Positions 15,028-24,134 are shown, counted from the stretch's first letter. The stretch is DNA of 38,073 nt from SUP05 sp964577715 (GCA_964577715.1 CAZOAA010000014.1:1-38073), one strand, 5' to 3'. Numbers and translations are program-made. Notes: generated from the letters alone by a model not told the origin.

Positions 15028-16569
15028 ATGCAATTAAACGCAAGTGAGATTAGTGATTTAATTAAAAAACAAATAGAAGGTTTTGATTTCGCAGCTGAGA
15101 CTCGTACCGAAGGTACGGTAATCAGTGTGAGCGATGGTATTGTTCGTATTCATGGTTTGGCCGATGTTCAATTTGGTGAAATGCTTGAATTCCCGGGTAA
15201 TACTTTCGGCATGGCGCTAAACTTAGAGCAAGATTCGGTTGGTGCGGTTGTATTAGGTGATTATCTGCATATTTCTGAAGGCGATACAGTTAAATGTACG
15301 AATCGCTTGATGGAGGTGCCAGTTGGTGAGCCGATGCTAGGTCGTGTGGTCAACCCATTAGGTAAGCCAATTGACGGCAAGGGCGATACCAGTGCCACAG
15401 ATGCGCGCCCATTAGAGGTTATGGCGCCTGGCGTAATTGATCGTCAGAGTGTTGATGAGCCAATTCAAACAGGCGTGAAAGCAATTGATGCGATGGTGCC
15501 TGTTGGCCGTGGTCAACGTGAATTGATTATTGGTGATCGTCAAACAGGTAAAACAGCCGTAGCGGTTGATGCCATTATTAACCAAAAAGACACGGGCGTT
15601 AAGTGTGTTTACGTTGCAGTTGGTCAAAAGGACTCATCAGTGGCGGCTGTTGTGCGCAAATTAGAAGAACACGGTGCATTAGAAAATACTATTGTTGTTT
15701 CGGCAGGTGCTTCTGATTCAGCGGCATTACAATACATTGCCCCTTATGCAGGTTGTGCAATGGGTGAATATTTCCGTGATCGTGGCGAAGATGCATTGAT
15801 CGTTTATGATGATCTAACTAAGCAAGCATGGGCATACCGTGAAGTATCATTGCTACTTAAGCGTCCACCAGGTCGTGAAGCTTATCCAGGCGACGTATTC
15901 TACTTACACTCGCGCCTACTTGAGCGCGCATCACGTGTGAATGCAGATTATGTAGAGCAGTTGACTAATGGTGAAGTAAAGGGCCAAACGGGCTCGTTAA
16001 CCGCACTACCAATTATTGAAACACAAGGGGGTGACGTATCAGCATTCGTACCAACCAACGTGATTTCAATTACAGATGGTCAGATCTTCCTAGAAACAGA
16101 TTTGTTTAACTCAGGTATTCGTCCAGCGATTAATGCGGGTTTATCAGTATCTCGAGTAGGTGGTGCAGCGCAAACCAACATTATTAAGAAGCTTGGTGGT
16201 GGTATTCGTCTTGACTTGGCACAGTACCGTGAATTAGCAGCATTTGCACAATTTGCCTCAGACCTTGATGCAGAGACAAAAGCACAAATCGATCGTGGTC
16301 AGCGTGTTACTGAGTTAATGAAACAGAATCAGTATGCACCGATGTCAGTTGCTGAAATGGCAGCGTCATTGTTTGCAGCTAACTCCGGTTCATTGGATGA
16401 TATTGATGCTAATAAAGTGGTTGATTTTGAAGCGGCATTGATTGCTTACATGGGTGCAAACCAGGCGCCATTAATGGACAAGATCAACGAAACAGGCGAT
16501 TATAACGACGATATTGCGGGTGAATTACAAGCTGCAATTGACGACTTTAAAGCGAACCACACTTGGTAA
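15028..16569 (+). CDS. atpA: ATP synthase F1 subunit alpha
   Basis: This is the regulatory nucleotide-binding subunit of the F1 hexamer, 513 residues and of standard length. Walker A is GDRQTGKT (169-176). YDDLTKQAWAYREVSLLLKRPPGREAYPGD, here split as YDDLTKQA and PPGREAYPGD, is the family core, and VSRVGGAAQT carries the arginine finger. A GAGGAAGAG ribosome site precedes it, and atpG follows six bases after the stop. Confidence 0.98.
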   Translation: MQLNASEISDLIKKQIEGFDFAAETRTEGTVISVSDGIVRIHGLADVQFGEMLEFPGNTFGMALNLEQDSVGAVVLGDYLHISEGDTVKCTNRLMEVPVGEPMLGRVVNPLGKPIDGKGDTSATDARPLEVMAPGVIDRQSVDEPIQTGVKAIDAMVPVGRGQRELIIGDRQTGKTAVAVDAIINQKDTGVKCVYVAVGQKDSSVAAVVRKLEEHGALENTIVVSAGASDSAALQYIAPYAGCAMGEYFRDRGEDALIVYDDLTKQAWAYREVSLLLKRPPGREAYPGDVFYLHSRLLERASRVNADYVEQLTNGEVKGQTGSLTALPIIETQGGDVSAFVPTNVISITDGQIFLETDLFNSGIRPAINAGLSVSRVGGAAQTNIIKKLGGGIRLDLAQYRELAAFAQFASDLDAETKAQIDRGQRVTELMKQNQYAPMSVAEMAASLFAANSGSLDDIDANKVVDFEAALIAYMGANQAPLMDKINETGDYNDDIAGELQAAIDDFKANHTW

Positions 16570-16575
16570 GATAAT

Positions 16576-17439
16576 ATGGCAGCTGGCAAGGAAATTAGAA
16601 CACAGATCGCGAGTATTAAGAATACTCAAAAGATCACGTCGGCCATGGAAATGGTCGCCGCTTCTAAGATGAAAAAAGCTCAAGACAGAATGTTGGCGTC
16701 ACGTCCTTATTCTGAAAAAATCTCTAAAGTAATTGGGCATTTGGCTTATGCACATTCAGAGTTTGAACACCCATATATGAAAGAAGGCGGCGACTTAAAG
16801 CGCGTTGGCATTATTATTGTTTCCAGTGATAGAGGTTTATGTGGTGGTTTAAACACTAATTTATTCAGAAGTTTACTAAAACAAGTTGCTGATTATCAAG
16901 CTAGGGGCGTTGAAGTTGAAGTATGCACAATTGGTAAAAAAGCGACTTCATTTTTCAAAAATTCAGGCCTAACCATTAAGTCTGTATTAACAGATTTAGG
17001 TGATGCACCGCATTTTGATGATTTATTGGGCACCGTTAAAGTGATGTTAGATGCTTATGATGAAGGCGAAATTCAGCAGTTATCAGTAGCTTACAATAAA
17101 TTTGAAAATACTATGACCCAAGTGCCAACAGTAACACAGTTAGTACCGATGGTAGCAGGTGAAGTTGAAGGTATGGATTATCATTGGGATTATATTTATG
17201 AGCCAGATGCAGAAGAAGCATTAGGTGCATTATTAGTACGTTATATTGAGGCTTTGGTTTATCAAGGTTTAGTAGAGAATATTGCTTGTGAGCAGTCGTC
17301 ACGCATGATTGCGATGAAGAGTGCAACAGACAATGCAGGCGATATGGTTCAAGATTTAGAGTTAGTTTACAACAAGGCAAGACAAGCGGCAATTACTCAA
17401 GAGATTTCTGAGATTGTTAGTGGCGCTGCCGCGGTATAA
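16576..17439 (+). CDS. atpG: ATP synthase F1 subunit gamma
   Basis: Gamma is the central rotor shaft. The 287-residue protein has the N-terminal coiled-coil helix (GKEIRTQIASIKNTQKIT, then AMEMVAASKMKKAQ), the SSDRGLCGGLNTNLF motif near residues 77-91, and the C-terminal helix (MIAMKSATDNAGDM ... YNKARQAAITQEISEIVSGAAA). All family hallmarks are intact. Confidence 0.98.
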   Translation: MAAGKEIRTQIASIKNTQKITSAMEMVAASKMKKAQDRMLASRPYSEKISKVIGHLAYAHSEFEHPYMKEGGDLKRVGIIIVSSDRGLCGGLNTNLFRSLLKQVADYQARGVEVEVCTIGKKATSFFKNSGLTIKSVLTDLGDAPHFDDLLGTVKVMLDAYDEGEIQQLSVAYNKFENTMTQVPTVTQLVPMVAGEVEGMDYHWDYIYEPDAEEALGALLVRYIEALVYQGLVENIACEQSSRMIAMKSATDNAGDMVQDLELVYNKARQAAITQEISEIVSGAAAV

Positions 17440-17476
17440 GTTTAAAGAATAGAGTTTAAAAAAGAGGAAAAGCAAA

Positions 17477-18856
17477 ATGAGCAGTGGAAAAATTACACAA
17501 ATTATTGGCGCGGTTATCGACGTTGAGTTTCCAGAGAATAACGTTCCAAATATTTACAATGCCCTGAATGTTACCGAAACAGGCTTAACATTAGAAGTTC
17601 AACAACAGTTGGGCGATAATGTAGTTCGTGCGATTGCCATGGGTGGCTCTGAAGGTTTAAAACGAGGCTTAGAAGTAACCGATACTGGTGAGGCCATTAA
17701 AGTGCCTGTTGGTACTAAAACGCTAGGCCGTATTATGAATGTATTGGGCGAGCCAATTGATAATGCTGGCGATATTGGCCAAGAAACTGATTGGGCAATT
17801 CACCGAGCAGCACCCGCTTATGATGAGTTAGCGCCTGCAGCAGAATTATTAGAAACAGGTATTAAAGTAATTGATCTGGTTTGTCCATTTGCTAAAGGTG
17901 GTAAGGTTGGACTCTTTGGCGGTGCCGGTGTTGGTAAAACAGTAAACATGATGGAGCTGATTCGTAATATTGCGATTGAGCACTCAGGTTATTCTGTGTT
18001 TGCTGGCGTTGGTGAGCGTACTCGTGAGGGTAACGACTTCTACCATGAGATGAAAGAATCAAACGTATTAGATAAAGTATCACTGGTATATGGCCAAATG
18101 AATGAGCCACCGGGAAACAGACTACGTGTGGCATTAACAGGCTTAACAATGGCAGAATACTTCCGTGATGAAGGCCGTGATGTGTTGTTATTTATTGATA
18201 ATATTTATCGTTACACGCTTGCGGGTACTGAAGTATCGGCACTATTAGGTCGTATGCCATCAGCAGTAGGTTACCAGCCAACACTAGCAAGTGAGATGGG
18301 TGCATTACAAGAGCGTATTACCTCTACTAAGAAGGGTTCAATTACATCAATTCAAGCGGTCTATGTACCAGCGGATGACTTAACTGACCCATCACCTGCA
18401 ACAACGTTTGCTCATTTAGATGCAACCGTAGTATTATCACGTCAGGTAGCAGAGCTAGGTATTTACCCTGCGGTAGATCCACTTGACTCTACTTCACGTC
18501 AGTTAGATCCATTAATCGTTGGTGAAGAACACTACAATATTGCCCGTGGTGTACAGGGTGTATTGCAGCGTTATAAAGAGCTAAAAGATATTATTGCAAT
18601 TTTAGGTATGGATGAATTATCTGAAGAAGATAAACAATCTGTATCTCGTGCTCGTAAAATTCAGCGTTTCTTATCTCAGCCATTTTTTGTAGCAGAAGTC
18701 TTTACTGGTGCGCCAGGTAAGTACGTATCTCTAAAAGATACAATCAGTGGTTTTAAAGCTATTCTTGATGGTGAATTAGACGATATTTCAGAGCAAGCAT
18801 TCTACATGACAGGCTCTATTGATGAAGTTCGCGAAAGAGCAGCGGAGAGTGCATAA
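17477..18856 (+). CDS. atpD: ATP synthase F1 subunit beta
   Basis: This is the catalytic subunit, 459 residues. Walker A is GGAGVGKT (148-155); GERTREGNDFYHEM carries catalytic Glu180; LLFIDNIYRYTLAGTEVSALLGRMPSAVGYQ, seen in pieces as FIDNIYR and GRMPSAVGYQPTL, is the Walker B and conserved loop. The DELSEED-like loop reads DELSEED exactly in GMDELSEEDK. An AAAGAGGAAAAG ribosome site precedes the ATG. Confidence 0.98.
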   Translation: MSSGKITQIIGAVIDVEFPENNVPNIYNALNVTETGLTLEVQQQLGDNVVRAIAMGGSEGLKRGLEVTDTGEAIKVPVGTKTLGRIMNVLGEPIDNAGDIGQETDWAIHRAAPAYDELAPAAELLETGIKVIDLVCPFAKGGKVGLFGGAGVGKTVNMMELIRNIAIEHSGYSVFAGVGERTREGNDFYHEMKESNVLDKVSLVYGQMNEPPGNRLRVALTGLTMAEYFRDEGRDVLLFIDNIYRYTLAGTEVSALLGRMPSAVGYQPTLASEMGALQERITSTKKGSITSIQAVYVPADDLTDPSPATTFAHLDATVVLSRQVAELGIYPAVDPLDSTSRQLDPLIVGEEHYNIARGVQGVLQRYKELKDIIAILGMDELSEEDKQSVSRARKIQRFLSQPFFVAEVFTGAPGKYVSLKDTISGFKAILDGELDDISEQAFYMTGSIDEVRERAAESA

Positions 18857-19273
18857 ATGTCAAGTATCCACGTCGATGTAGTTAGCGCAACAGAATCACT
18901 TTACTCCGGTGAAGCGAACTGTGTGTTTGCACCTGCATCAACAGGTGAGTTGGGTATTTACCCAAAACACGTTGCACTTTTATCAATTTTAAAACCGGGC
19001 GAAGTGCGTGTTGAGACCGAAAAAGGAATTGAGTCTATTTATGTTTCTGGCGGCATTGTTGAGGTGCAACCAGATACAGTAACAATTTTTTCTGATACAG
19101 CAATTAGAGCGCATGACCTAGATGAGTCTAAAGCGTTAGAAGCAAAACAGCGTGCAGAAGAGGCGATGGCTAATTCAGACAATGGACATGATGTTGGTAC
19201 AACACAAGCCGCACTAGCAGAAGCGATGGCACAACTGCAGATGATCTCTAAGATACGAGGTAAAAAGCTCTAA
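18857..19273 (+). CDS. atpC: ATP synthase F1 subunit epsilon
   Basis: Epsilon couples gamma to the c-ring and inhibits wasteful ATP hydrolysis. The 138-residue protein has the N-terminal beta sandwich (VDVVSATESLYSGEA, GELGIYPKHVALLSIL, VSGGIVEVQPDTVTIFSDTA) and a C-terminal helical hairpin. It begins at the base after the atpD stop. Its end overlaps the DUF3565 gene of the other strand by four bases, so the operon must stop there without room for a separate terminator. Confidence 0.97.
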   Translation: MSSIHVDVVSATESLYSGEANCVFAPASTGELGIYPKHVALLSILKPGEVRVETEKGIESIYVSGGIVEVQPDTVTIFSDTAIRAHDLDESKALEAKQRAEEAMANSDNGHDVGTTQAALAEAMAQLQMISKIRGKKL

Positions 19274-19482
19274 TCATTAAGCGTATCCTTTGGTGCGCCT
19301 TCAATACATTTTTTACATTTAAGTAGCGTGCCTAGTATTGACTCCCGATCTTCGGCATCAATTACCCAATGCCTATTAGTCCATGGTGGATTATGCCGAA
19401 CGTGCTGATAATGTCCGCAAGCAAGTTCTGCCACCCAATCATCTAATTCATCTTGGTGATAGCCAGTAATTGCCTGTTTCAC
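19270..19482 (-). CDS. DUF3565 domain protein
   Basis: This 70-residue protein contains TGYHQDELDDWVAELACGHYQHVRHNPPW, seen as AELACGHYQHVRHNPPW plus a final CKKC, the recognised pattern of the DUF3565 family. The Cys-Gly-His and Cys-x2-Cys arrangement suggests a small metal site. No function is established. I prefer the GTG at 19482, which overlaps the upstream stop as GTGA, over the TTG at 19494. It is last in the ampD-kdsC-ogt run. Confidence 0.85.
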   Translation of the reverse strand: MKQAITGYHQDELDDWVAELACGHYQHVRHNPPWTNRHWVIDAEDRESILGTLLKCKKCIEGAPKDTLND

Positions 19483-19784
19483 GAATGAATACAAATTCGA
19501 TTGAAATTTTGAATTTTTCCATCTTTCACTTCAACGCCTTCATCTTTTAAACGTTTTATTTTGATGGATATATCTTCAGCAAAACCACCGATTTCGCCAG
19601 TGGATTTGACCACTCGATGGCAAGGAACTTCAGGTGCAAAAGGGTTTTTATTCATCGCACTACCAACAGCACGATGCGCTTTAGGGTGTTTGATCAGTTG
19701 AGCTAGCTCGGCATAAGTGATTACTTTACCTAAAGGTACTTTGGCTTTTAATGTTTCGTAGCAACGTTGCTGAAATTCTGTCAT
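19479..19784 (-). CDS. Short O6-alkylguanine-DNA alkyltransferase-like protein
   Basis: The 101-residue protein comprises only the DNA-binding/active-site domain of methylguanine methyltransferases: GKVITYAELAQLIKHPKAHRAVGSAMNKNPF then PCHRVVKSTGEIGGFA, with the acceptor Cys55 in PCHRV present. Alkyltransferase-like (ATL) proteins of similar size usually have Trp in place of this Cys, so this one may be a true, minimal transferase that repairs alkylated guanine, or an ATL-type sensor that has kept Cys. The N-terminal domain of Ada/Ogt is missing. It overlaps kdsC upstream and the DUF3565 gene downstream by four bases each. Confidence 0.88.
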   Translation of the reverse strand: MTEFQQRCYETLKAKVPLGKVITYAELAQLIKHPKAHRAVGSAMNKNPFAPEVPCHRVVKSTGEIGGFAEDISIKIKRLKDEGVEVKDGKIQNFNRICIHS

Positions 19785-20314
19785 TCCAGATAGGCTTGCA
19801 TGGCATCATCATATTTATCTTGTGCTTTAAGTAAAAAATCACATACCTCTCTAACGGCGCCATTACCACCAGTTTTATCTGTTACCATGCAAGATTTTTC
19901 TTTAACAAGTTCATGTGCATTGCCGACCGCTATGGGTAGGCCAACTTTAGTCATTACTGGCAAATCAATCACATCATCACCCATATAAGCTACTTGTTCG
20001 GTGTTAAGAGAGAGTTTTTTTAATAAGTCGTTAAACGCAACAACTTTGTCGCTTTGCCCTTGGTAAAAATATTCAATACCTAGGTTTTTCATACGGTGTT
20101 CAACATTGGTGGAGTTTCTAGCAGTAATAACAGCTGGTTCAATACCAAAATCCTTAATCATTTTGATTCCGTGACCATCAAGCGAATGAAAGCGTTTAAA
20201 TTCCATGCCTTCATCAGAAAAATAAAGGCCTCCGTCTGTTAAAACACCATCAACATCAAAGATAATGAGTTTTATTTCTTTTGCCCTTAAATATGATTTA
20301 TTCAGTAATTTCAT
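19781..20314 (-). CDS. kdsC: 3-deoxy-D-manno-octulosonate-8-phosphate phosphatase
   Basis: KdsC releases Kdo for lipopolysaccharide inner core. The 177-residue HAD-family enzyme shows the DVDGVLTDGGLYFSDEG active-site motif (Asp20 and Asp22), TARNS as motif II, QGQSDKV, and the GDDVIDLPVM motif. It lacks a cap domain, as expected of this subfamily. Its start lies 17 bases inside the end of ampD, and its stop overlaps the next start as ATGA, so translation is probably coupled. Confidence 0.95.
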   Translation of the reverse strand: MKLLNKSYLRAKEIKLIIFDVDGVLTDGGLYFSDEGMEFKRFHSLDGHGIKMIKDFGIEPAVITARNSTNVEHRMKNLGIEYFYQGQSDKVVAFNDLLKKLSLNTEQVAYMGDDVIDLPVMTKVGLPIAVGNAHELVKEKSCMVTDKTGGNGAVREVCDFLLKAQDKYDDAMQAYLE

Positions 20315-20825
20315 TTATTTTTTCCCATTCAAAACTTTGACCAGGATCTGTTTTACGGCCTGGCGCAATATCACTATGTCCAACAATATCTTTGATTGGA
20401 TAGCTAGACTTAAGTATTTTCAATATTTTATTTAATGATTGATATTGTACCTCTTCATAGGCAGTATTGTCACTTCCTTCCAGTTCAATGCCAATAGAAA
20501 AATCGTTACAGTTGTCTTTACCGTTAAAGTTAGATTCTCCCGCGTGCCAAGCACGTTTATTAAAAGGTACAAACTGAACAATTGACCCATCACGTTTAAC
20601 CAATAAGTGCGCAGATACTTGCATGTCTTTAATGGTTTGAAAATAAGGATGTGCATTAGGATCAAGCTGATTGGTAAAAAATTGTTCAATATAGTTGTTG
20701 TTAAATTCTCCAGGGGGCAGAGAGATATTGTGAATAACTACCAATGATATTTCATTCGTTGGACGGTTGTTTTGATTGTCTGAACTAGACTGCTCAGCCA
20801 TGCTAAGCCAGTGGTTTTTAATCAT
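20298..20825 (-). CDS. ampD: 1,6-anhydro-N-acetylmuramyl-L-alanine amidase
   Basis: AmpD cleaves anhydromuropeptides in the cytoplasm during cell-wall recycling. The 175-residue protein has no signal peptide. Zinc ligands are His32 (VVIHNISLPPGEF), His150 and Asp160 (GHSDIAPGRKTDPG). The FSIGIELEG motif holds catalytic Glu114. Length and motifs match AmpD rather than the larger AmiD or PGRP enzymes. It starts 15 bases after the dioxygenase stop. No ampC, ampR or ampG is in the window. Confidence 0.94.
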   Translation of the reverse strand: MIKNHWLSMAEQSSSDNQNNRPTNEISLVVIHNISLPPGEFNNNYIEQFFTNQLDPNAHPYFQTIKDMQVSAHLLVKRDGSIVQFVPFNKRAWHAGESNFNGKDNCNDFSIGIELEGSDNTAYEEVQYQSLNKILKILKSSYPIKDIVGHSDIAPGRKTDPGQSFEWEKINEITE

Positions 20826-20840
20826 AAGATGATTATAACC

Positions 20841-21698
20841 TTAATTTATCCTATTAAAGTAGCGCCCTCTAAGTAGAAGCCTTGGATTGTTTGGATTATC
20901 AATAAAGGCATCTCGTTTATGTAATATATTGTTACAGAGCATTCCTTGTCCAGGTCGCATTAAGTGTTGAAAATGATAATCAGTTGTTGTATCTAGCAGA
21001 TTGTCTAAGTGGTTGACTGCCTGTTTGATTTCAGTTGAATCTAAAAATTCAATATTTTTTTTACGCTGTGTATAGCGCATATAGAGTTCACCAGTTAGCT
21101 CATCAATAAAAAATATAGGTCCTGTTGATGTCGCTCGTCTCACCTTGTTATCAACTTTGTGCTCCGGAATGCTCATGGCTTGTGGATGAGTGAGTGCCTT
21201 AGCAACATCAGGGTTATCTTCGCGTAGCAGCAGGTAAATCATTTGCGGGTCGATCCATTTGTTAATTCCGCCTTTAGAGGCAGGCCTTACACAAAATAAA
21301 GAAAATGCTCTAATGCGTTGCTCTATTGAATTGTAGTAACCGTCTGTATGCCAACTAATAGCTTTGTTGGTGTAAGGTATAAACTCACCTTGATCTTTAT
21401 TATCGCTTTGGGCGATATGTGCTAGTCCTTTGTCTTGAACATATAGGTGCTGATCAAAATCAACTAAGCCAAATTGAGAGTTAATACTGATAATTGTGTC
21501 AGCATAATTATTTTGTTTTGAGATATGAAAAATTGCAAAGTTACCCTGTTGGCACAACGATAGAATTTTATTTTTTTCAGATTTTTTTATCTCTAAAGGG
21601 TTTTCAATTTCAACGATACAGTCTTCTAGTTGAGTTGGGATATTGGCAAGTTTGTTATCTCTCCAATACTGGTATTCATTCGAATTATTTAATAACAT
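20841..21698 (-). CDS. TauD/TfdA-family Fe(II)/2-oxoglutarate dioxygenase
   Basis: The 285-residue protein has the iron-binding WHTDGYY motif (His117, Asp119) and a distal NNILHKRDAF with His260, followed by PRLLLRGRYFNR with the arginines (273, 277) that bind 2-oxoglutarate. These place it in the TauD/TfdA superfamily. The substrate is not deducible; it could be a sulfonate, carnitine-like or other small molecule. There is no transport gene nearby to suggest taurine. It sits between yidC (86-base gap) and ampD, both on the same strand. A TTGCAC box in the gap may belong to its own promoter. Confidence 0.88.
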   Translation of the reverse strand: MLLNNSNEYQYWRDNKLANIPTQLEDCIVEIENPLEIKKSEKNKILSLCQQGNFAIFHISKQNNYADTIISINSQFGLVDFDQHLYVQDKGLAHIAQSDNKDQGEFIPYTNKAISWHTDGYYNSIEQRIRAFSLFCVRPASKGGINKWIDPQMIYLLLREDNPDVAKALTHPQAMSIPEHKVDNKVRRATSTGPIFFIDELTGELYMRYTQRKKNIEFLDSTEIKQAVNHLDNLLDTTTDYHFQHLMRPGQGMLCNNILHKRDAFIDNPNNPRLLLRGRYFNRIN

Positions 21699-21784
21699 TT
21701 TAAAAATTAAAGATGCATAATGTTTTGCCTAAAGACAGTGCAACTGAGCATATTAAAAGACAAATAACACAATGGTTTTATTTT

Positions 21785-23407
21785 TTAGCCGTTAATTCGC
21801 TTATTAATAACCCATTGTTGAGCAATAGATAGAACATTATTTACTACCCAGTAAAGCACTAGCCCTGATGGGAACCATAGGAAGAAAATAGTAAACACAA
21901 AAGGCAGTGACATCATGATTTTGGCTTGCATTGGGTCAGGCGGTGGAGGGTTGAGTTTTTGCTGTACAAACATGGAGGCACCCATAATCACAGGCAATAT
22001 GTAGTACGGATCTTGTGCTGATAGATCTGCCAAGTACCAGAATGGTGTTTGACGAAGTTCGACCATTTCCAAAAGCACCCAGTAGAGCGAGATAAATACA
22101 GGGATTTGAACCAAGATAGGCAGACATCCTGATGCAGGATTTATCTTTTCTTTTTTGTATAACTCCATGGTCTTTTGACCCATTTTTTGCTTATCGTCGC
22201 CATAGGTTTCTTTGAGCTTAGTAAGCCTTGGTGCTAGCTTTCTCATGCCCGCCATAGAGCGGTACGACTTTTCACTAAGTTTATAGAAAGCAAGTTTGAT
22301 TAGAATGGTTAGAATGATGATTGACCAGCCCCAAGAATTAACTATAGAGTGGATCCAGTTTAGAAGTTCAGACAATGGTTTTGCAATAATAAATAACACG
22401 CCGTAGTCAACTGTTTTATCTAAGCCTGGCGCAATAGTATCAATGCGCGCTTGTTCTTTAGGGCCAATATAAAGATTATTAGCAGGTAGTGTAATAGTTG
22501 CACCGGGTGAAATAGAGATATTTGGATTTACTGTGGTTAATAAGTAGTTACCATTACGAACACTGGATGAGTAGCTGTGCGTATTGTTAGCATCTGGCAT
22601 CCAGGCTGCAAAGAAGTAGTGCTGAATCATTGCTATCCAACCGCCTTTAGAAGTTGTTTTTGGCTCAGAACTAAAATCGTCAAATTCAATTTTTTCATAG
22701 ACGTCTTGATCATCATATTTAGCTCCACCAGTAAAGGTTGGCATCATCATATTGGATTGATCAAGCGCATTGCGTACAAGCTGAGTGTAGCTGGTTAGCG
22801 TTAGTTCATTGTTGGTATTGTTGGTTACAATATAGTCGACTGTAACAACATAACTATCTCTTTTAAAGTGAAAGTTTTTAGTTACTTCGATGCCATTGTC
22901 GCCCTTCCATTTAAATGGCACTGTGAGTGTTTCGCCATTGAGCTGGTATTGTGTGTTACTTGAGCTAAATACAGAGTGGTGCGTTGGCATTGTTTTTTGA
23001 GGAAGCAGTCCACTTTGTGCTTGGAATAGTTCACCCGCTTTGTCGCTGAGTAGGTGAAATTTGATACTGCTGTTCAACTCTTCAGGATATGCATTGAGAA
23101 ATGCATTTTGTATGGTGCCGCCTTTATGGCTAATTTCTACTTTGAGCAAATCAGTTGTGACTGTAGTAAATGGGTGTTGTTTTTCTGTGGTTGCTCTTGG
23201 TAGGTCTGCATTAACCTTGTTGCTAGTAATGCTTGGAACATCTTGGACTGATGTTTGAGGTTTTGCTTGCGCACCAGGGTTGGTAATTTTGGTCTGGCTG
23301 ATTATGTTGCCATTTGCACCTACTCTGTGTTCAAGCTCCCACTTATCCCATAGCAAGAAAACACTTAAAAAGATTGCAACAATAAGAAAGAATTTTTGAT
23401 TGTCCAT
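21785..23407 (-). CDS. yidC: Membrane protein insertase YidC
   Basis: YidC inserts and folds inner-membrane proteins, including subunit c of ATP synthase. From the ATG at 23407 it has 540 residues. Evidence includes a first helix (KFFLIVAIFLSVFLLWDKWE), a large periplasmic beta domain, then the conserved core GWSIIILTILIKLAFYKLSEKSYRSMAGMRKLAP with Lys where E. coli has the groove Arg366, and SGCLPILVQIPVFISLYWVL and VNNVLSIAQQWVIN. A longer reading from 23497 would run into yidD and is rejected. Twenty-two bases separate it from yidD. No mnmE follows. Confidence 0.96.
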   Translation of the reverse strand: MDNQKFFLIVAIFLSVFLLWDKWELEHRVGANGNIISQTKITNPGAQAKPQTSVQDVPSITSNKVNADLPRATTEKQHPFTTVTTDLLKVEISHKGGTIQNAFLNAYPEELNSSIKFHLLSDKAGELFQAQSGLLPQKTMPTHHSVFSSSNTQYQLNGETLTVPFKWKGDNGIEVTKNFHFKRDSYVVTVDYIVTNNTNNELTLTSYTQLVRNALDQSNMMMPTFTGGAKYDDQDVYEKIEFDDFSSEPKTTSKGGWIAMIQHYFFAAWMPDANNTHSYSSSVRNGNYLLTTVNPNISISPGATITLPANNLYIGPKEQARIDTIAPGLDKTVDYGVLFIIAKPLSELLNWIHSIVNSWGWSIIILTILIKLAFYKLSEKSYRSMAGMRKLAPRLTKLKETYGDDKQKMGQKTMELYKKEKINPASGCLPILVQIPVFISLYWVLLEMVELRQTPFWYLADLSAQDPYYILPVIMGASMFVQQKLNPPPPDPMQAKIMMSLPFVFTIFFLWFPSGLVLYWVVNNVLSIAQQWVINKRING

Positions 23408-23429
23408 AGGATTATTTTTTTTATTAATA

Positions 23430-23645
23430 TTATTTTTTGGGTACTGGGTCAAAGCCGCCATCATGCCATGGGTGACATTTTCCAATACGTTTGGCACTTA
23501 GAATTGACCCTGCAAGCATCCCATGCTCTTTAATAGCATCATACGAATATTGTGAGCAAGTTGGATCAAAACGACAATTAGATCCTAATAGCGGGCTAAT
23601 AAGTAACTGATAAAATTTAATTGGAATGAGTAATAAATAACGCAT
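23430..23645 (-). CDS. yidD: Membrane protein insertion efficiency factor YidD
   Basis: This 71-residue protein supports YidC-dependent insertion. The family pattern is complete: IKFYQLLISPLLGSNCRFDPTCSQYS in pieces (YQLLISPLLG; CRFDPTCSQYS), then GKCHPWHDGGFDPVP. Three cysteines are conserved. The start shares one base with the rnpA stop (TAATG). Confidence 0.96.
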   Translation of the reverse strand: MRYLLLIPIKFYQLLISPLLGSNCRFDPTCSQYSYDAIKEHGMLAGSILSAKRIGKCHPWHDGGFDPVPKK

Positions 23646-23986
23646 TAGTTTTTAGTTACTTTTTGAAACAGGTTAATTAGTTCGTTAGATAAAATAAGAT
23701 TTTTAGTTGGCTTATATTTTCTAGCCATAACTATAAATCCCCAGTTTTCTAAATTATTTTGTTCACGCCTAAAAGCCTCTCTTGCAATTCTTTTTAGTCG
23801 GTTTCTATCAACAGCAAGACGATATATTTTTTTTGAAATTGCCAACCCTAAGCGCGGTTTATTTCCCTTGTTGGGTTTTGCAATTACTTGCCAGTAGTTC
23901 CCTTTAGCTAGTTTTCCACCTTTAAAAATATGTGAGTATTCGTAGGCTTTAAGGATTCTGGCTTCACGCGTCAGCCTAAGAGACAC
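23645..23986 (-). CDS. rnpA: Ribonuclease P protein component
   Basis: RnpA binds the RNase P RNA and helps mature tRNA 5' ends. The 113-residue basic protein has the RNR signature in VDRNRLKRIAREAFR and the LGLAISKKIYRLAV segment before it. It begins with GTG at 23986, seven bases after rpmH. Its end overlaps yidD by one base. No rnpB-like RNA gene was seen in the window. Confidence 0.95.
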   Translation of the reverse strand: MSLRLTREARILKAYEYSHIFKGGKLAKGNYWQVIAKPNKGNKPRLGLAISKKIYRLAVDRNRLKRIAREAFRREQNNLENWGFIVMARKYKPTKNLILSNELINLFQKVTKN

Positions 23987-23993
23987 TTAAAAT

Positions 23994-24134
23994 TTAGGCA
24001 GCTAAACGCTTGCGCCCTTTTTTTCTGCGTGCGTTAATTACTGCACGACCTGCTTTGGTGCTCATTCTTGATCTGAAACCATGCTTACGCTTACGCTTAA
24101 TAACACTTGGTTGAAAGGTTCTTTTCTGCTTCAT
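23994..24134 (-). CDS. rpmH: 50S ribosomal protein bL34
   Basis: This is a 46-residue, strongly basic protein, MKQKRTFQPSVIKRKRKHGF, then RSRMSTKAGRAVINARRKKG and a final RKRLAA. It matches bL34 throughout and is easily missed because of its length. It heads the rpmH-rnpA-yidD-yidC run. Beyond its start lies dprA, not dnaA, on the opposite strand, and the 102 bases between contain no recognisable DnaA boxes. Confidence 0.98.
   Translation of the reverse strand: MKQKRTFQPSVIKRKRKHGFRSRMSTKAGRAVINARRKKGRKRLAA

Noticed and set aside
23408..23497. Extended N terminus for yidC (start at 23497).
   Set aside because: It would overlap most of the end of yidD, and the family starts at MDNQKFF, position 23407.
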